DNA from: Calothrix sp. FI2-JRJ7
GTDB taxonomy: Bacteria; Cyanobacteriota; Cyanobacteriia; Cyanobacteriales; Nostocaceae
Assembly (NCBI GenBank): GCA_019359675.1
Contig: JAHHGX010000089.1
Span: forward strand, 48,607 to 112,606
DNA: 64,000 bases
Direction of reading: 5' to 3'
The notes below the pieces were generated by a model, which was given only the letters and a program-made list of their open reading frames with translations, did not search any database and was not told the DNA's origin. Positions 24,640 through 34,053 of this stretch are shown here, piece by piece. The translations under genes were made by a program, and so were the position numbers. Each line of letters begins with the position of its first letter. The first letter of the stretch is position 1.

Positions 24640-25173
24640 TTACAACTCTATAACAAAACTTTCTCGTAGGTGAAAATCAGGTTCGGCGCCTTTATGACTC
24701 ACAGCTAAGTAACTAACATCACCATTTATGCTTTTAATTACAGTTGTAATTGATACTTCAATTGGTTGGTCTACAGAGATAATTTTATCTAAGTTTACAT
24801 TAAGTGTTAAGGTTAAAGAGTCTGAATTATGCTTGACGTTAAAGAGAAGTGTTGTAAAAGCAGTTTCTTCTTGCATTCCTTGACGGTAGTTATCAAAGCG
24901 GTAAATATTCCAGTGTCCAGCAGGGGATAGGTTAAATTCCCAGTAACCAGGAGAATTTTCGGCGCCAATAAAAAACTCGAAGCATGTGTCAAGCCAAAGT
25001 TCGTTTTTACGTTGGGGTGTTTCTGGTGGTGCAATATTAACTTGCTGAATATCACCTAGGAGGGTATATCTGATAGTGAGTAAATTCTCATGTCTCGCTA
25101 TGTTACCTGTTATTTTCACATTTGCTGGCGCCTGTGTAGAAGGGAATGGTTGTAGAGTAAAAGTATTTTGCAT
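24640..25173 (-). CDS. DOMON-like domain protein
   Basis: A 177-residue soluble protein of the DOMON-like type, a beta-sandwich related to haem- and sugar-binding DOMON domains. Visible features are LTIRYTLLGDIQQVNIAP, the core ELWLDTCFEFFIGAENSPGY and WEFNLSPAGHWNIYRFDNYR, and the C-terminal YLAVSHKGAEPDFHLRESF. No signal peptide is present. The function is unknown. It starts three bases after the sugar-kinase-like gene on the same strand, so the two are almost certainly co-transcribed and may handle the same carbohydrate. Confidence 0.85.
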   Translation of the reverse strand: MQNTFTLQPFPSTQAPANVKITGNIARHENLLTIRYTLLGDIQQVNIAPPETPQRKNELWLDTCFEFFIGAENSPGYWEFNLSPAGHWNIYRFDNYRQGMQEETAFTTLLFNVKHNSDSLTLTLNVNLDKIISVDQPIEVSITTVIKSINGDVSYLAVSHKGAEPDFHLRESFVIEL

Positions 25174-25176
25174 TGA

Positions 25177-26295
25177 TTATTTTACGTCTTGGATAATTTT
25201 TTGAATTGTTGTTTGTTGTGCTTCGATGCTTTCGGTGAGTTTAAACTGTACGAGCGCGCGTGCTAAGTTATGTTCTGGATATTTGACCTTGAAGTAAACA
25301 TTACCTGCTAAATAGTCGGCAAAGAATCTTAACCCTAACTCGAATGCTATCAAGCGGATGGCATCGTACATATATATATAGTCATTCTCGGTCAGAAATT
25401 CTTTGGCTACAGATAGATACCCTTGGAGAATTTCTTTACATATATCAGTATCAAAAATAATGCTTTGCCAATTTTCTGTTTCTTCACCCGCAGGGTTACA
25501 GCCAGACCGCAAACAGTCGCCAATATCATAATGCACTAATCCTGGCTTGACTGTATCAAGGTCAATAACGCTTACTGCTTTTTTAGTACTAGTATCGAAC
25601 ATGACATTATTTATCTTGGGGTCGCCGTGCATTAACCGCAGTGGTAGCTGACCCGACGCTTTGGCATTTTCTAATATAGGCGCCAGTGAATAATGTTTTT
25701 CTACAAATTCTAGGCAATAATTGACTTCAGGAGTAGAAGATGGAGTTGCAGTAGCTAAAACTTCGTTATAGTGATTTAGATAAATTGGAGTAATATGAAA
25801 CCCTTCAAGAGTATCGGCAAGTTTTTGTGGTGGCAGGTCACTTATGAGGTTGTGGAACATACCTAGCGCATAACCAATTTCTCTGGCTTGTTCGTTACAA
25901 TGCATAATATCGAAAGACTCGGAAGCTTCAATAAAACTAATTGCGCGCCAAAACAAACCATTTGTATCACAGTAATGGTCTTGACCATCTTTGGTAAGTA
26001 AAACTTCAAGTACTTCCCAACGACGATTTAAACTCATCTTTTTTAGTCGTTGGCTAACATGCTCAGTAAAAATACGCATGTTTTGCATGACTAATTCAGG
26101 CTGGTGAAATACTTGTGTGTTAATGCGTTGTAGCACAAAATTCTTTTTGTTTAAGGAATTTTGCGTTACCAAAAAAGTATCATTTATATTACCACTGCCA
26201 AATGCTTGAACACTTTCCACCTGTCCAAATAGTGCAAATTGGTCAGCAATTATACTTAGATTTTCTCTTGCCTGTACTTTTATATTATTTGTCAT
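25177..26295 (-). CDS. Phosphotransferase-family sugar kinase, NahK-like
   Basis: A 372-residue kinase of the aminoglycoside-phosphotransferase fold. It has the N-terminal loop GSGNINDTFLV, the catalytic loop LMHGDPKINNVMFD and the metal-binding VIDLDTVKPG. GNINDTF is typical of N-acetylhexosamine 1-kinase (NahK)-like proteins, so I infer phosphorylation of an amino sugar. The AGE-family epimerase at 29707-30873 fits an amino-sugar pathway but is about 3 kb upstream and not in the same operon. The DOMON-like gene follows three bases after its stop. Confidence 0.8.
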   Translation of the reverse strand: MTNNIKVQARENLSIIADQFALFGQVESVQAFGSGNINDTFLVTQNSLNKKNFVLQRINTQVFHQPELVMQNMRIFTEHVSQRLKKMSLNRRWEVLEVLLTKDGQDHYCDTNGLFWRAISFIEASESFDIMHCNEQAREIGYALGMFHNLISDLPPQKLADTLEGFHITPIYLNHYNEVLATATPSSTPEVNYCLEFVEKHYSLAPILENAKASGQLPLRLMHGDPKINNVMFDTSTKKAVSVIDLDTVKPGLVHYDIGDCLRSGCNPAGEETENWQSIIFDTDICKEILQGYLSVAKEFLTENDYIYMYDAIRLIAFELGLRFFADYLAGNVYFKVKYPEHNLARALVQFKLTESIEAQQTTIQKIIQDVK

Positions 26296-26527
26296 ATTCG
26301 TGTAATAAATATATCGCTCTCTCTATATTTACTGGGGAGCAAGTAAAATATATAGTATCGTAAGTACTGCATAAAGGTTTGTATCAAAATGCAGCAAATG
26401 CTTATTCTATCTGTATTAAATCTTGAAAGCCACAACACATATAAAAATTTTATAAATCTTTATAAACAGCAATATTTTGACCATGTAACAAAACTCTGCT
26501 TAAGTCTAAACTAATTTCTTCCTCAAG

Positions 26528-28558
26528 TTATTTTTCAGTCTTACTTTGCCCACTAACTAAAGTGTGGAAATTTTCGTACTGTTTGAGCAGTTGCTGTAAT
26601 TGTGTGGAGTAAGTTTTGTCAAGAATAAATGGCAAACTTAACATACCTATAGATATACCAAAAGTCAAAAGTTCGATATATAAAGATTTAGAAGTTTTAT
26701 TTGCAGAACTTTGACTTTTTTGCTGAGAGCTTTGTTCAATCTTTGTCTGTATACATTTATCATTATCATTCTTGATTCTTTCTGCTTTTGTAATTAAAGC
26801 ATCAATTGAATTCTTTAATCTCTGACATCTTTGCCGAAGAGCTATATAAGTTTCGTACTGATTATTGAAAACAAAATATAATTTTATTTCTCGACTACCG
26901 TTATTTTTCACTACTATTTCATCCACGCTTTGAGAAAGTTCTGAACTATTGTCGCTATTATAACTCGGTTTTTTATTTGTTATGGTAGTATCGCGTTGTT
27001 GGGTATCAGTTGTATAAACTGAATTATAAATATATTCTATATGCTTATTAAGTTTTATTAATTCTGTATATACAGATGTAAAATTTGATGTTTTTTCTGC
27101 TACTTCTGCACTGCTTGTTTCTAAATCTAGTTTAGTATTGTTGAGTCTATACTGGTATCTATTTAGGTAAGACTCAATATTCTGTAGGGTTAAATAAGAT
27201 TGTTTAGTATTAATAAGTAGTTGTGGGAATTGAAGACTTCGCAAACCCATCCCCAATAACAATGTCGTCCTTGATATACATACTTTAGCTTTTGTGTCTA
27301 CTCCTGATAATTTTTTGATTATATCGTCTAAGGTCATAAATTTAGAACTTTTATTAAAATAAAAAACATAGTGACTATACTTATTTAATCCAATATCTTG
27401 GATTGATGCGCCACATATTTCTATCAAAGCTTTAATTTTACTTATGCTTAATTGATTTTTTTCTTGGTTAGCACTTAAAATTATTCCAGTTTGTTTAAGT
27501 ATAAATTGAAAGTAGTTAAAATTAGCATCATTTTCTACTGTTCCTATACTACTGTCTAAGATACTAGGACTTTTTAAGCTTATGCTATGGTCTATAGTAT
27601 TGAAATATTTATTAGTTTCGCCAACTAATGCACGAATAGAACATTTTCGTTTAGAACTATAATTCTTTTTATGAGTTACAACAAAATCTTTATTTTTAAA
27701 GCAATCTTTAATTAAAACTTTCATGATTTCTGCTTGATTAAGAATAGGTGTAACTTGTCCTTCAATTCTTTTACATTTGTCGAAAATATCTGCTATTAAA
27801 TAATCTTTCTTGCCTATATTAATCACTATTTCGCACTTTGCGTTTACTTTCAATTCAAGAATTGAGTTTAGACCAAAAATATCTATTAAATGTCTTACTG
27901 TATCACTTATCATTTCAATTTTATCACAGTTTTGTTCAGAAGATAATAATTCACTTATCTGATTTTTTATTTGAGTAAATTCTCTAACTACAGGCTGAGT
28001 CTGTGTTTTCGGTGAGCGAAGTAGTTGATAGTCATTCGATTTAATTTTACATTTAATTGTCAAACTTTTATTTGATATATATTTCTCCAAATCTAAAAAA
28101 TTACTATAAGGGTAATCTTTTATCTTTTTTTGTGAAATAGATTTTTTAAGCGAAGAATAAATATGTTTAAGACAAATTGCTTTATCTCTAAAAATTAAAA
28201 TAAGTTGTTTTACCTTTTCAAGTTGATTTTCAATTTTATCCAAATGACTTTTGCTACGAATGAGACCGCCAAAATAATCCTCTACTTCTAGTGGAAGCTT
28301 TACATAATGATAAAAATTATTTATACCTTTGATTTCGTCTAATACTGGAGTTTTTGTAGATTCTTTATGATTAATATTAATTTTGCTTTTTTGCAATGTC
28401 TTGTCGATATCTAATACAAATTTATAATGATTGTCAAGATTTGATATGGCTGTGTTTAAATGAGTAATTTGCTCTGGGTCTTTAGAATTAATAAGAATTT
28501 TCATCAAATCAAGATTTGGCGAAATAAAATCCTCAAAGCATGAATATAACTTAGGCAT
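26528..28558 (-). CDS. Unknown large Lys/Ser/Ile-rich protein with C-terminal membrane anchor
   Basis: I do not recognise this 676-residue protein. It is rich in Lys, Ile, Asn and Ser, and has several predicted coiled-coil stretches (for example LRQRCQRLKNSIDALITKAE). A single membrane segment lies near the C-terminus (LYIELLTFGISIGMLSLPFI), followed by a short tail. The bulk would be cytoplasmic if it is tail-anchored. I use the ATG at 28558 (MPKLYSCFEDF); an in-frame TTG at 28612 would add 18 residues. The coding sequence is very AT-rich and contains none of the GGCGCC sites that occur about once per 640 bp elsewhere, compatible with recent acquisition. No mobile element flanks it. Confidence 0.7.
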   Translation of the reverse strand: MPKLYSCFEDFISPNLDLMKILINSKDPEQITHLNTAISNLDNHYKFVLDIDKTLQKSKININHKESTKTPVLDEIKGINNFYHYVKLPLEVEDYFGGLIRSKSHLDKIENQLEKVKQLILIFRDKAICLKHIYSSLKKSISQKKIKDYPYSNFLDLEKYISNKSLTIKCKIKSNDYQLLRSPKTQTQPVVREFTQIKNQISELLSSEQNCDKIEMISDTVRHLIDIFGLNSILELKVNAKCEIVINIGKKDYLIADIFDKCKRIEGQVTPILNQAEIMKVLIKDCFKNKDFVVTHKKNYSSKRKCSIRALVGETNKYFNTIDHSISLKSPSILDSSIGTVENDANFNYFQFILKQTGIILSANQEKNQLSISKIKALIEICGASIQDIGLNKYSHYVFYFNKSSKFMTLDDIIKKLSGVDTKAKVCISRTTLLLGMGLRSLQFPQLLINTKQSYLTLQNIESYLNRYQYRLNNTKLDLETSSAEVAEKTSNFTSVYTELIKLNKHIEYIYNSVYTTDTQQRDTTITNKKPSYNSDNSSELSQSVDEIVVKNNGSREIKLYFVFNNQYETYIALRQRCQRLKNSIDALITKAERIKNDNDKCIQTKIEQSSQQKSQSSANKTSKSLYIELLTFGISIGMLSLPFILDKTYSTQLQQLLKQYENFHTLVSGQSKTEK

Positions 28559-28793
28559 AGAATGCACCGCGACAATTATAACCTTATCATCACAAATAAT
28601 TCTGATGTTCAAAACCGTGCGATTTCTGAATATTTAGTTGATTTTTATTAGTGTACTGGCGCCAGAATCAGTGTTATTACGCCCCCACCTTTATTGCAAT
28701 GGCTGTTTAACTTGATTTTTGAAAAATAAGCTATATAGTTATAAAGTTTTAATTATTAATAAGATTGGTTATTATAATCATTCAAAGGGAAAT

Positions 28794-28822
28794 GTTGGGT
28801 CTCGTTCCTCGACCCAACCTAC
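28794..28822. repeat. GTTGGGTC...GACCCAACCTAC hairpin
   Basis: GTTGGGTCTCG and CGACCCAAC pair around a short loop. It belongs to the GTAGGTTGGG family and lies immediately after the LemA gene, where it may act as a terminator hairpin. Confidence 0.6.
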
Positions 28823-28827
28823 TTTTG

Positions 28828-29592
28828 TTATTCTTCTGGTTCGTCTTCTGCTTGTTGTTTTGATTTGTTTAAAGCGTTTTGACTTGCTTGGCTAATTTCT
28901 GCGCTTATTGTTTTGGAAGTGTTAATAACTTTTTGCCCAGCTTGAGAGAACATTGCTTTAATTGCTTCTCCGTCATGAGAATGAAAATCTTTAATATTTT
29001 GTAGTGCGTCTGCGTTCTCTACGTCGAAGTAAGGTGCTGTTTTAAAACCAAGTTGGGGTGCCAGAAATACTAGAGGCACTTCGGTACATTTAGTATTATA
29101 CTTTTTCACAGAAGCGTTATATGATTCGCGCTTTACCTGTAAATCACTTTCAATTTCTCCGAGTTGCTCCATTAGTAATTGGTAGGTTTGGTTCGCTCGC
29201 AATTCTGGGTATGCACGAGACATGGATATAATACGATTGACGGCGCCATCAACTTGTTGTGAAGCTACGATGGCGCCTTGTACTGACTCGTTTTGTGCTA
29301 TTGTAATTTGCGTTAGCTGTTCTTTATCGCCGTAACTCGAAGCTATATCGATTAATTTATTGGCGAGGTCAACTCGTTTCTTCATCGAAACCATCGTGTT
29401 GGAGTGTGCCTCATGGATATTTTGCGCTAAAGCTTGTAATTTATTGTATGAGAACATTAGCCATGTTCCGAATCCCAGAGCAATTGTAAGTAGAAGCGGT
29501 AAAAAGGTGCTTAAGATATTCGCTAGCAGAATAAATGCCAGCATTGCTGCTACAGCAATAGCTACAAAAGACAATACTTTTCCTTGAGGCAT
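28828..29592 (-). CDS. LemA family membrane protein
   Basis: A 254-residue LemA-type protein. Two hydrophobic segments at the N-terminus (FVAIAVAAMLAFILLANILS and LPLLLTIALGFGTWLMFSYN) anchor it, and the helical LemA core follows with SYNKLQALAQNIHEAHSNTM, VDLANKLIDIA, SRAYPELRANQTYQLLMEQL and RESYNASVKKYNTKC. LemA proteins form helical bundles at the membrane; their role is poorly defined. A C-terminal extension rich in Ser, Gln and acidic residues is unconserved. It starts with an ATG at 29592 and stands alone. Confidence 0.88.
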   Translation of the reverse strand: MPQGKVLSFVAIAVAAMLAFILLANILSTFLPLLLTIALGFGTWLMFSYNKLQALAQNIHEAHSNTMVSMKKRVDLANKLIDIASSYGDKEQLTQITIAQNESVQGAIVASQQVDGAVNRIISMSRAYPELRANQTYQLLMEQLGEIESDLQVKRESYNASVKKYNTKCTEVPLVFLAPQLGFKTAPYFDVENADALQNIKDFHSHDGEAIKAMFSQAGQKVINTSKTISAEISQASQNALNKSKQQAEDEPEE

Positions 29593-29706
29593 GATTTTTC
29601 CTTAGACAGAGTCAGTGCGATGTTATTTTTATAACGCGATTTTTCCCAATTTTATGCAAGATATTGTCAATATTGAGTTTTTGTACTGCACATCTGTGAC
29701 TTTGTG

Positions 29707-30873
29707 CTACAAATTTTCAAATTGACGCCAGCATAGATACATTGCCCGTGGTACATGGAAGCATCCTTTCCATTTACCACCTTTGAGGTTTAGTAGTACT
29801 TCTCCACGTCTGTTTAAATAACCAAACCATTCGCCATTTTGGGGGTCTGCGAAGTGTGACCATGAGTATTCATGCACTTTTTTATACCATTCCCAGCAGA
29901 GTTGGCGCCCTGTTAATTTATAACCCATAGCGAGTGCTACTAAAGTTTCTAAGTGTACCCACCAGAGTTTTTGATCCCATTCCAACTGTTGGGGTGGGTG
30001 TCCTTTGCTATCCATGAAATAGTAAAGTCCACCGTATTCTCTATCCCATGCGAAGTTAAGAATATTTAATACGACATCGACAGCTTGGTTGATTGTTTTT
30101 GTGTCGTTTTTACGGTGAGCGATATCTATAATAAACCACATCGCTTCGATGCCGTGACCTGGGTTTATTAATCTACCATCGAAACTATCTATAATGGCGC
30201 CAAGAGGTGTGACGTTTTCAAACATTAATCCTCGTTCTTGGTCGAGAAAGTCACCCATGACTTCTGTTACAGTTGCTTCGAGTACTTGTTCGAGGGTTTC
30301 TTTGGGTAATAACCACTCCATTTCTAAAGTGAGGTTCGCTAAAATCATTGGTACTGCTAACGATTTCATGACGCGCGTACCGGGATAAGCTTTTGTATAT
30401 TTACCTTTGGGATTTTCTTTACGACGCAGCACATTATTATAAGCTTGCATCGCTATATCTTTCGCCCACTCTTCACCTGAAGCTAGTGCATATTTACTGA
30501 ATGCCATTGCCGCAAAGCAGTCGGAGAATATATTGTAAGGTTGCACAAGTGGTTGACCTTCGCGGTTTAAGGCAAAATACCAGTTTCCCTCTTCGTCACG
30601 TCCGTGTTGTGCAAGAAATTTGGCACCACATTCAGCTATTTTTAGCCAGTCTTCACGCTTTTCTATCTCATTGCACAACATTGAGAACGTCCATACCTGA
30701 CGGTTTTGCAGCCAAATAAATTTATCAGTGTCGTAGACTTGACCGTTTGTGTCTAAACAGGTGAAGTAACCACCTTTTTCCCAGTCGATAGAATATTTTT
30801 CCCAAAACGGGAGTACATCGTTGAGGAGAGCGTTTTTGTAGAGTTGTGCTAATTCCTGAAAGTTGTACTCCAT
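29707..30873 (-). CDS. AGE-family epimerase (N-acylglucosamine 2-epimerase-like)
   Basis: A 388-residue (alpha/alpha)6-barrel protein of the N-acylglucosamine 2-epimerase family, as described from Anabaena, which interconverts GlcNAc and ManNAc. Family features include [36 protein letters not shown], the catalytic-region [15 protein letters not shown] and the C-terminal [20 protein letters not shown]. The length is usual for the family. It is cytoplasmic and has its own transcript unit on the minus strand. A role in amino-sugar recycling together with the NahK-like kinase is plausible but inferred. Confidence 0.9.
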   Translation of the reverse strand: MEYNFQELAQLYKNALLNDVLPFWEKYSIDWEKGGYFTCLDTNGQVYDTDKFIWLQNRQVWTFSMLCNEIEKREDWLKIAECGAKFLAQHGRDEEGNWYFALNREGQPLVQPYNIFSDCFAAMAFSKYALASGEEWAKDIAMQAYNNVLRRKENPKGKYTKAYPGTRVMKSLAVPMILANLTLEMEWLLPKETLEQVLEATVTEVMGDFLDQERGLMFENVTPLGAIIDSFDGRLINPGHGIEAMWFIIDIAHRKNDTKTINQAVDVVLNILNFAWDREYGGLYYFMDSKGHPPQQLEWDQKLWWVHLETLVALAMGYKLTGRQLCWEWYKKVHEYSWSHFADPQNGEWFGYLNRRGEVLLNLKGGKWKGCFHVPRAMYLCWRQFENL

Positions 30874-31202
30874 GAGTTTTTACCTGTCGTGTTTAAGATA
30901 CTGGATGACGGGGAATTATAGTTAATTATTACTTTGTTGAGTAATAAGTACAAGTGTTTGAAGAAACAAAGTGTTGAATTTTACCACGGAGACTTCTAGG
31001 ACACAGAGGAGAGGAGTAGGTAATTCACCCTCTTAGGTGAAGGCGCCATAGCGTACAAGCGGTTAATATGAACTCATATTAAGCAAATCTTTACAAAGTA
31101 GATTACGGTAATTAATAGGCGATTGGTTGTATATCAAACCAGGGGCTAAAAATATATTCTCCATTAACCATACCCATCAATTAAATATATATACGTGTTT
31201 CT
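30874..31202. other. Intergenic region with divergent promoters
   Basis: This 330-bp gap separates the epimerase and the exporter operon. It includes a short CCACGGAGACTTCTAGGACA stretch of the 'CACGGAGACACAGAGG' kind that I recall as a common dispersed repeat in Nostoc relatives. No gene or RNA is visible. Confidence 0.4.
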
Positions 31203-32678
31203 ATGGCAACGCAAATTAAATTTCCTGTTTTTGGTACAAAGATAAAGTCTCCATCCCGTTGGGTATTGGGTTTAATGGCAGCTGGTGTTTTTGTCGCTGG
31301 GACTGTCGCTACTAATACATTTATTACTCAACGTGGTCGAAACGAAGATATTTCCCAACTTACGGTACCAGTTGAGGCAAAAAATGTCACGCTACGAATT
31401 ACTGCTAGTGGTAGAGTTACCCCAGTTCAAAGTGTGAATGTTAGCCCTAAAAATGGTGGTATTCTTGGGCAGCTATTTGTCGAACAAGGTGACAAGGTAC
31501 AGCAAGGGCAAATTATCGCCAAAATGAATAGTGCTGATATCCAAGCACGTATTCAACAAGCACGGGCAAATGTTGCACAAGCAAAAGCGCAACTCGACCA
31601 AGCCAAAGCAGGTAGTCGTCCACAAGAAATTGCTCAGTCCCGTGCTAGGTTAGCTTCAGTAGAAGCACAGTTAGCAGAAGCTCGTGCGGGAAACCGTCCC
31701 CAAGAAATAGCGCAAGCACAAGCACAAGTTGATGCTGCACAAGCAAGAGCTAATTATACTGCCGAACAAGTGCGACGCTATCGTTATCTTGTTGACCAAG
31801 GCGCCGAGAGAAGGCAGTTACTAGACCAAGCTATAAGCGATGATAATTCTGCTAAAGCTTCTTTACGTGAGGCTCAAAAACGTTTATCGTTATCGCAAAG
31901 TGGTAGCCGTTCGGAAGATATTGCCCAACGTCAAGCGGCTGTTGCAGAAGCACGTGCAGCATTACAATTAGCCCAAAGTGGTTCACGTCCTGAAGAAATT
32001 GCTCAACGTACCGCAGCAGTCGCAGAAGCACAAGCTCGACTCCAAGCAGAATTAGTTAATTTAGAAGACTCAATTATTCGGGCACCGTTTTCTGGTATTG
32101 TCACACAAAAATATGCCAACGTTGGTGCTTATGTGGCGCCGACAACTTCGGCTAGTGCTTCGGCTTCTGCAACATCAAGTTCGATAGTTGCTTTAGTACG
32201 CGGTTTAGAAGTTTTAGCAAGTGTACCTGAAGCCGATATTGGTAGAATCAAAGTTGGGCAGCAGGTAGAAATTACTAGTGACGCTTACCCAGACCAAATA
32301 TTTAAAGGACGTGTTCGCTTAATTGCACCTGAAGCGGTAAAAGAAGAAGGTGTAACTTTATTTCAAATACGAGTACAAATTGAAACAGGTGAAGAAAAAT
32401 TGCGCTCTGGCTTAAACGTTGATTTGACGTTCTTAGGCGATGATGTACCAAATGCCTTAATAGTACCAACCGTAGCGATTGTAACAGAGAAAGGAAATAC
32501 AGGGGTATTAGTACCTGATAATAAAAATCAACCTCAGTTTCGTCCCGTCGTCATTGGTTCACAAATTAAAAATCAAACCCAAATTGTAGAAGGAGTCAAA
32601 CAAGGAGAACGAATTTTCTTGAATCCTCCCAAAGAATATCAAATGCAAAAGCAAAGAGAAAAAGAAAATCAAAAATAG
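31203..32678 (+). CDS. Tripartite ABC exporter adaptor protein (MacA/HlyD type)
   Basis: A 491-residue membrane-fusion protein with an N-terminal anchor (WVLGLMAAGVFVAGTVATNT). The lipoyl half VTPVQSVNVSPKNGGILGQL pairs with IIRAPFSGIVTQKYANVGAY across a long alpha-hairpin. The hairpin carries four copies of an SRPxEIAQ-type motif (AGSRPQEIAQ, AGNRPQEIAQ, SGSRSEDIAQ, SGSRPEEIAQ). These come in two pairs about 26 residues apart, an internal duplication that lengthens the coiled coil. It is followed by the MacB-like permease and ATPase genes, the same order as heterocyst devBCA clusters. The exported substrate is unknown. Confidence 0.9.
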   Translation: MATQIKFPVFGTKIKSPSRWVLGLMAAGVFVAGTVATNTFITQRGRNEDISQLTVPVEAKNVTLRITASGRVTPVQSVNVSPKNGGILGQLFVEQGDKVQQGQIIAKMNSADIQARIQQARANVAQAKAQLDQAKAGSRPQEIAQSRARLASVEAQLAEARAGNRPQEIAQAQAQVDAAQARANYTAEQVRRYRYLVDQGAERRQLLDQAISDDNSAKASLREAQKRLSLSQSGSRSEDIAQRQAAVAEARAALQLAQSGSRPEEIAQRTAAVAEAQARLQAELVNLEDSIIRAPFSGIVTQKYANVGAYVAPTTSASASASATSSSIVALVRGLEVLASVPEADIGRIKVGQQVEITSDAYPDQIFKGRVRLIAPEAVKEEGVTLFQIRVQIETGEEKLRSGLNVDLTFLGDDVPNALIVPTVAIVTEKGNTGVLVPDNKNQPQFRPVVIGSQIKNQTQIVEGVKQGERIFLNPPKEYQMQKQREKENQK

Positions 32679-32696
32679 GGTAAAGCGCATCCTGTA

Positions 32697-32751
32697 AAGG
32701 CGGGTTAACTCATACCAAGCGTTATGAAAAAAAATTTCGTAAACCCGCCCC
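32697..32751. repeat. Inverted repeat between adaptor and permease genes
   Basis: GGCGGGTT near 32699 and AACCCGCC near 32744 are the arms, with about 35 bp between them. It may be a dispersed palindrome or an mRNA stabilising hairpin within the operon. Confidence 0.5.
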
Positions 32752-32779
32752 TCATAACTCATAACTCCTAACTTTTATT

Positions 32780-33997
32780 ATGAATATTGTTGAAAGTATG
32801 AAAATGGCGGGTAAAACCCTGCTTTCAAATAAGTTACGTAGTGCGTTGACAATGCTTGGTATTGTAATTGGCAATGCTTCGGTAATTGCGATGATTGGGA
32901 TTGGAGAGGGTGGTCAAAAATACGTCGCCAAACAATTAGAATCACTTGGACCAAATGTATTATTTGTAATTCCAGGGAACGAGGAAACGCAGCGAATATC
33001 ATTTGATGTCCCTAGAAATTTGGTTTTAGCTGATGCTGATGCTATTGCTTCTCAGGTTCCAACAGTAGTAGGAGTGGCGCCCGAATTAAACCGTAGGCAA
33101 AGAGTAAGCTTTGGTAATCGTAACACTGATGTCAATATCATTGGTAGTACGCCTAGTTTCGTGCAGGTGCGTGATTTTACTACATCCAAGGGTCGCTTTT
33201 TTAGCGATGTAGATATGAAACGTAATAACCAAGTTATTGTGCTTGGAGGTAAATTCGCTACAAAGTTATTTGGCTCAACTAACCCTATTGGGCAACTAGT
33301 GCGTGTCAAAGACTCTCGGTTTGAAGTTATTGGTGTACTTACAGAAAAAGGTTCTAGTGTCGGCGCCGACTATGATAGTGCAGCAATAGTACCATTAACA
33401 ACTTCTGCAAATCGGTTAATTGGTCGCAACTCTCCATATGGTATTGCCCTAGATTATATCGTCGCTTCGGCTCGTGACGGTCAAAGCGTAGATGCAGCAG
33501 TTTTCCAAATTACGAACTTACTGCGTTTACGTCACAAAATCACTAACGAAGACGACTTTACTATTCGCACTCAAAAAGACGCACTCCAAACCGTTGGACA
33601 AATTTCAGGCGCCTTAACTATTATGCTTGCTGCAATTGCCGCAATTTCGTTATTTGTCGGCGGTATCGGTATTATGAACATCATGCTCGTCTCCGTTACG
33701 GAACGTACACACGAAATTGGTTTACGTAAAGCTATAGGCGCCACCGAACAAGATATTTTGCTGCAATTTATGATTGAAGCCGTAATCGTCTCTGCCGCAG
33801 GTGGTTTAATAGGTACTGCTGTTGGTGTTTCTGGAATTGTATTAGTAGGCGCCTTAACTCCCTTAGAAGCAGCTATTTCTCCAGTTGCCATAGGTTCAGC
33901 TGTAGGTATTTCTGGTGCAATTGGCTTATTCTTCGGTGTATTCCCAGCACGTCGGGCAGCCAAACTCGACCCAATTGTCGCATTAAGAAGCGCCTAA
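32780..33997 (+). CDS. MacB-like ABC exporter permease
   Basis: A 405-residue FtsX/MacB-type permease without a fused ATPase. The N-terminus MAGKTLLSNKLRSALTMLGI and VIGNASVIAMIGIGEGG is the first membrane helix region. A periplasmic MacB core domain covers about residues 60-270, and the C-terminal three-helix unit has GGIGIMNIMLVSVTERTHEI and GLRKAIGATEQDILLQFMIE. These features define the mechanotransmission-type exporters that work with a MacA-like adaptor and an outer-membrane TolC protein. The gene lies between its adaptor and ATPase genes. Confidence 0.92.
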   Translation: MNIVESMKMAGKTLLSNKLRSALTMLGIVIGNASVIAMIGIGEGGQKYVAKQLESLGPNVLFVIPGNEETQRISFDVPRNLVLADADAIASQVPTVVGVAPELNRRQRVSFGNRNTDVNIIGSTPSFVQVRDFTTSKGRFFSDVDMKRNNQVIVLGGKFATKLFGSTNPIGQLVRVKDSRFEVIGVLTEKGSSVGADYDSAAIVPLTTSANRLIGRNSPYGIALDYIVASARDGQSVDAAVFQITNLLRLRHKITNEDDFTIRTQKDALQTVGQISGALTIMLAAIAAISLFVGGIGIMNIMLVSVTERTHEIGLRKAIGATEQDILLQFMIEAVIVSAAGGLIGTAVGVSGIVLVGALTPLEAAISPVAIGSAVGISGAIGLFFGVFPARRAAKLDPIVALRSA

Positions 33998-34002
33998 AAA
34001 AT

Positions 34003-34028
34003 GTAGAGACTAAACATGTTTAGTCTTA
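34003..34028. repeat. GTAGAGAC palindrome, copy 2
   Basis: GTAGAGACTAAACATGTTTA then GTCTTAG forms an imperfect palindrome six bases after the permease stop. Its core ACTAAACATGTTTAGT is shared with 42928-42955. Confidence 0.7.
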
Positions 34029-34053
34029 GGTTATATATAATAGGAAGAAAAAT

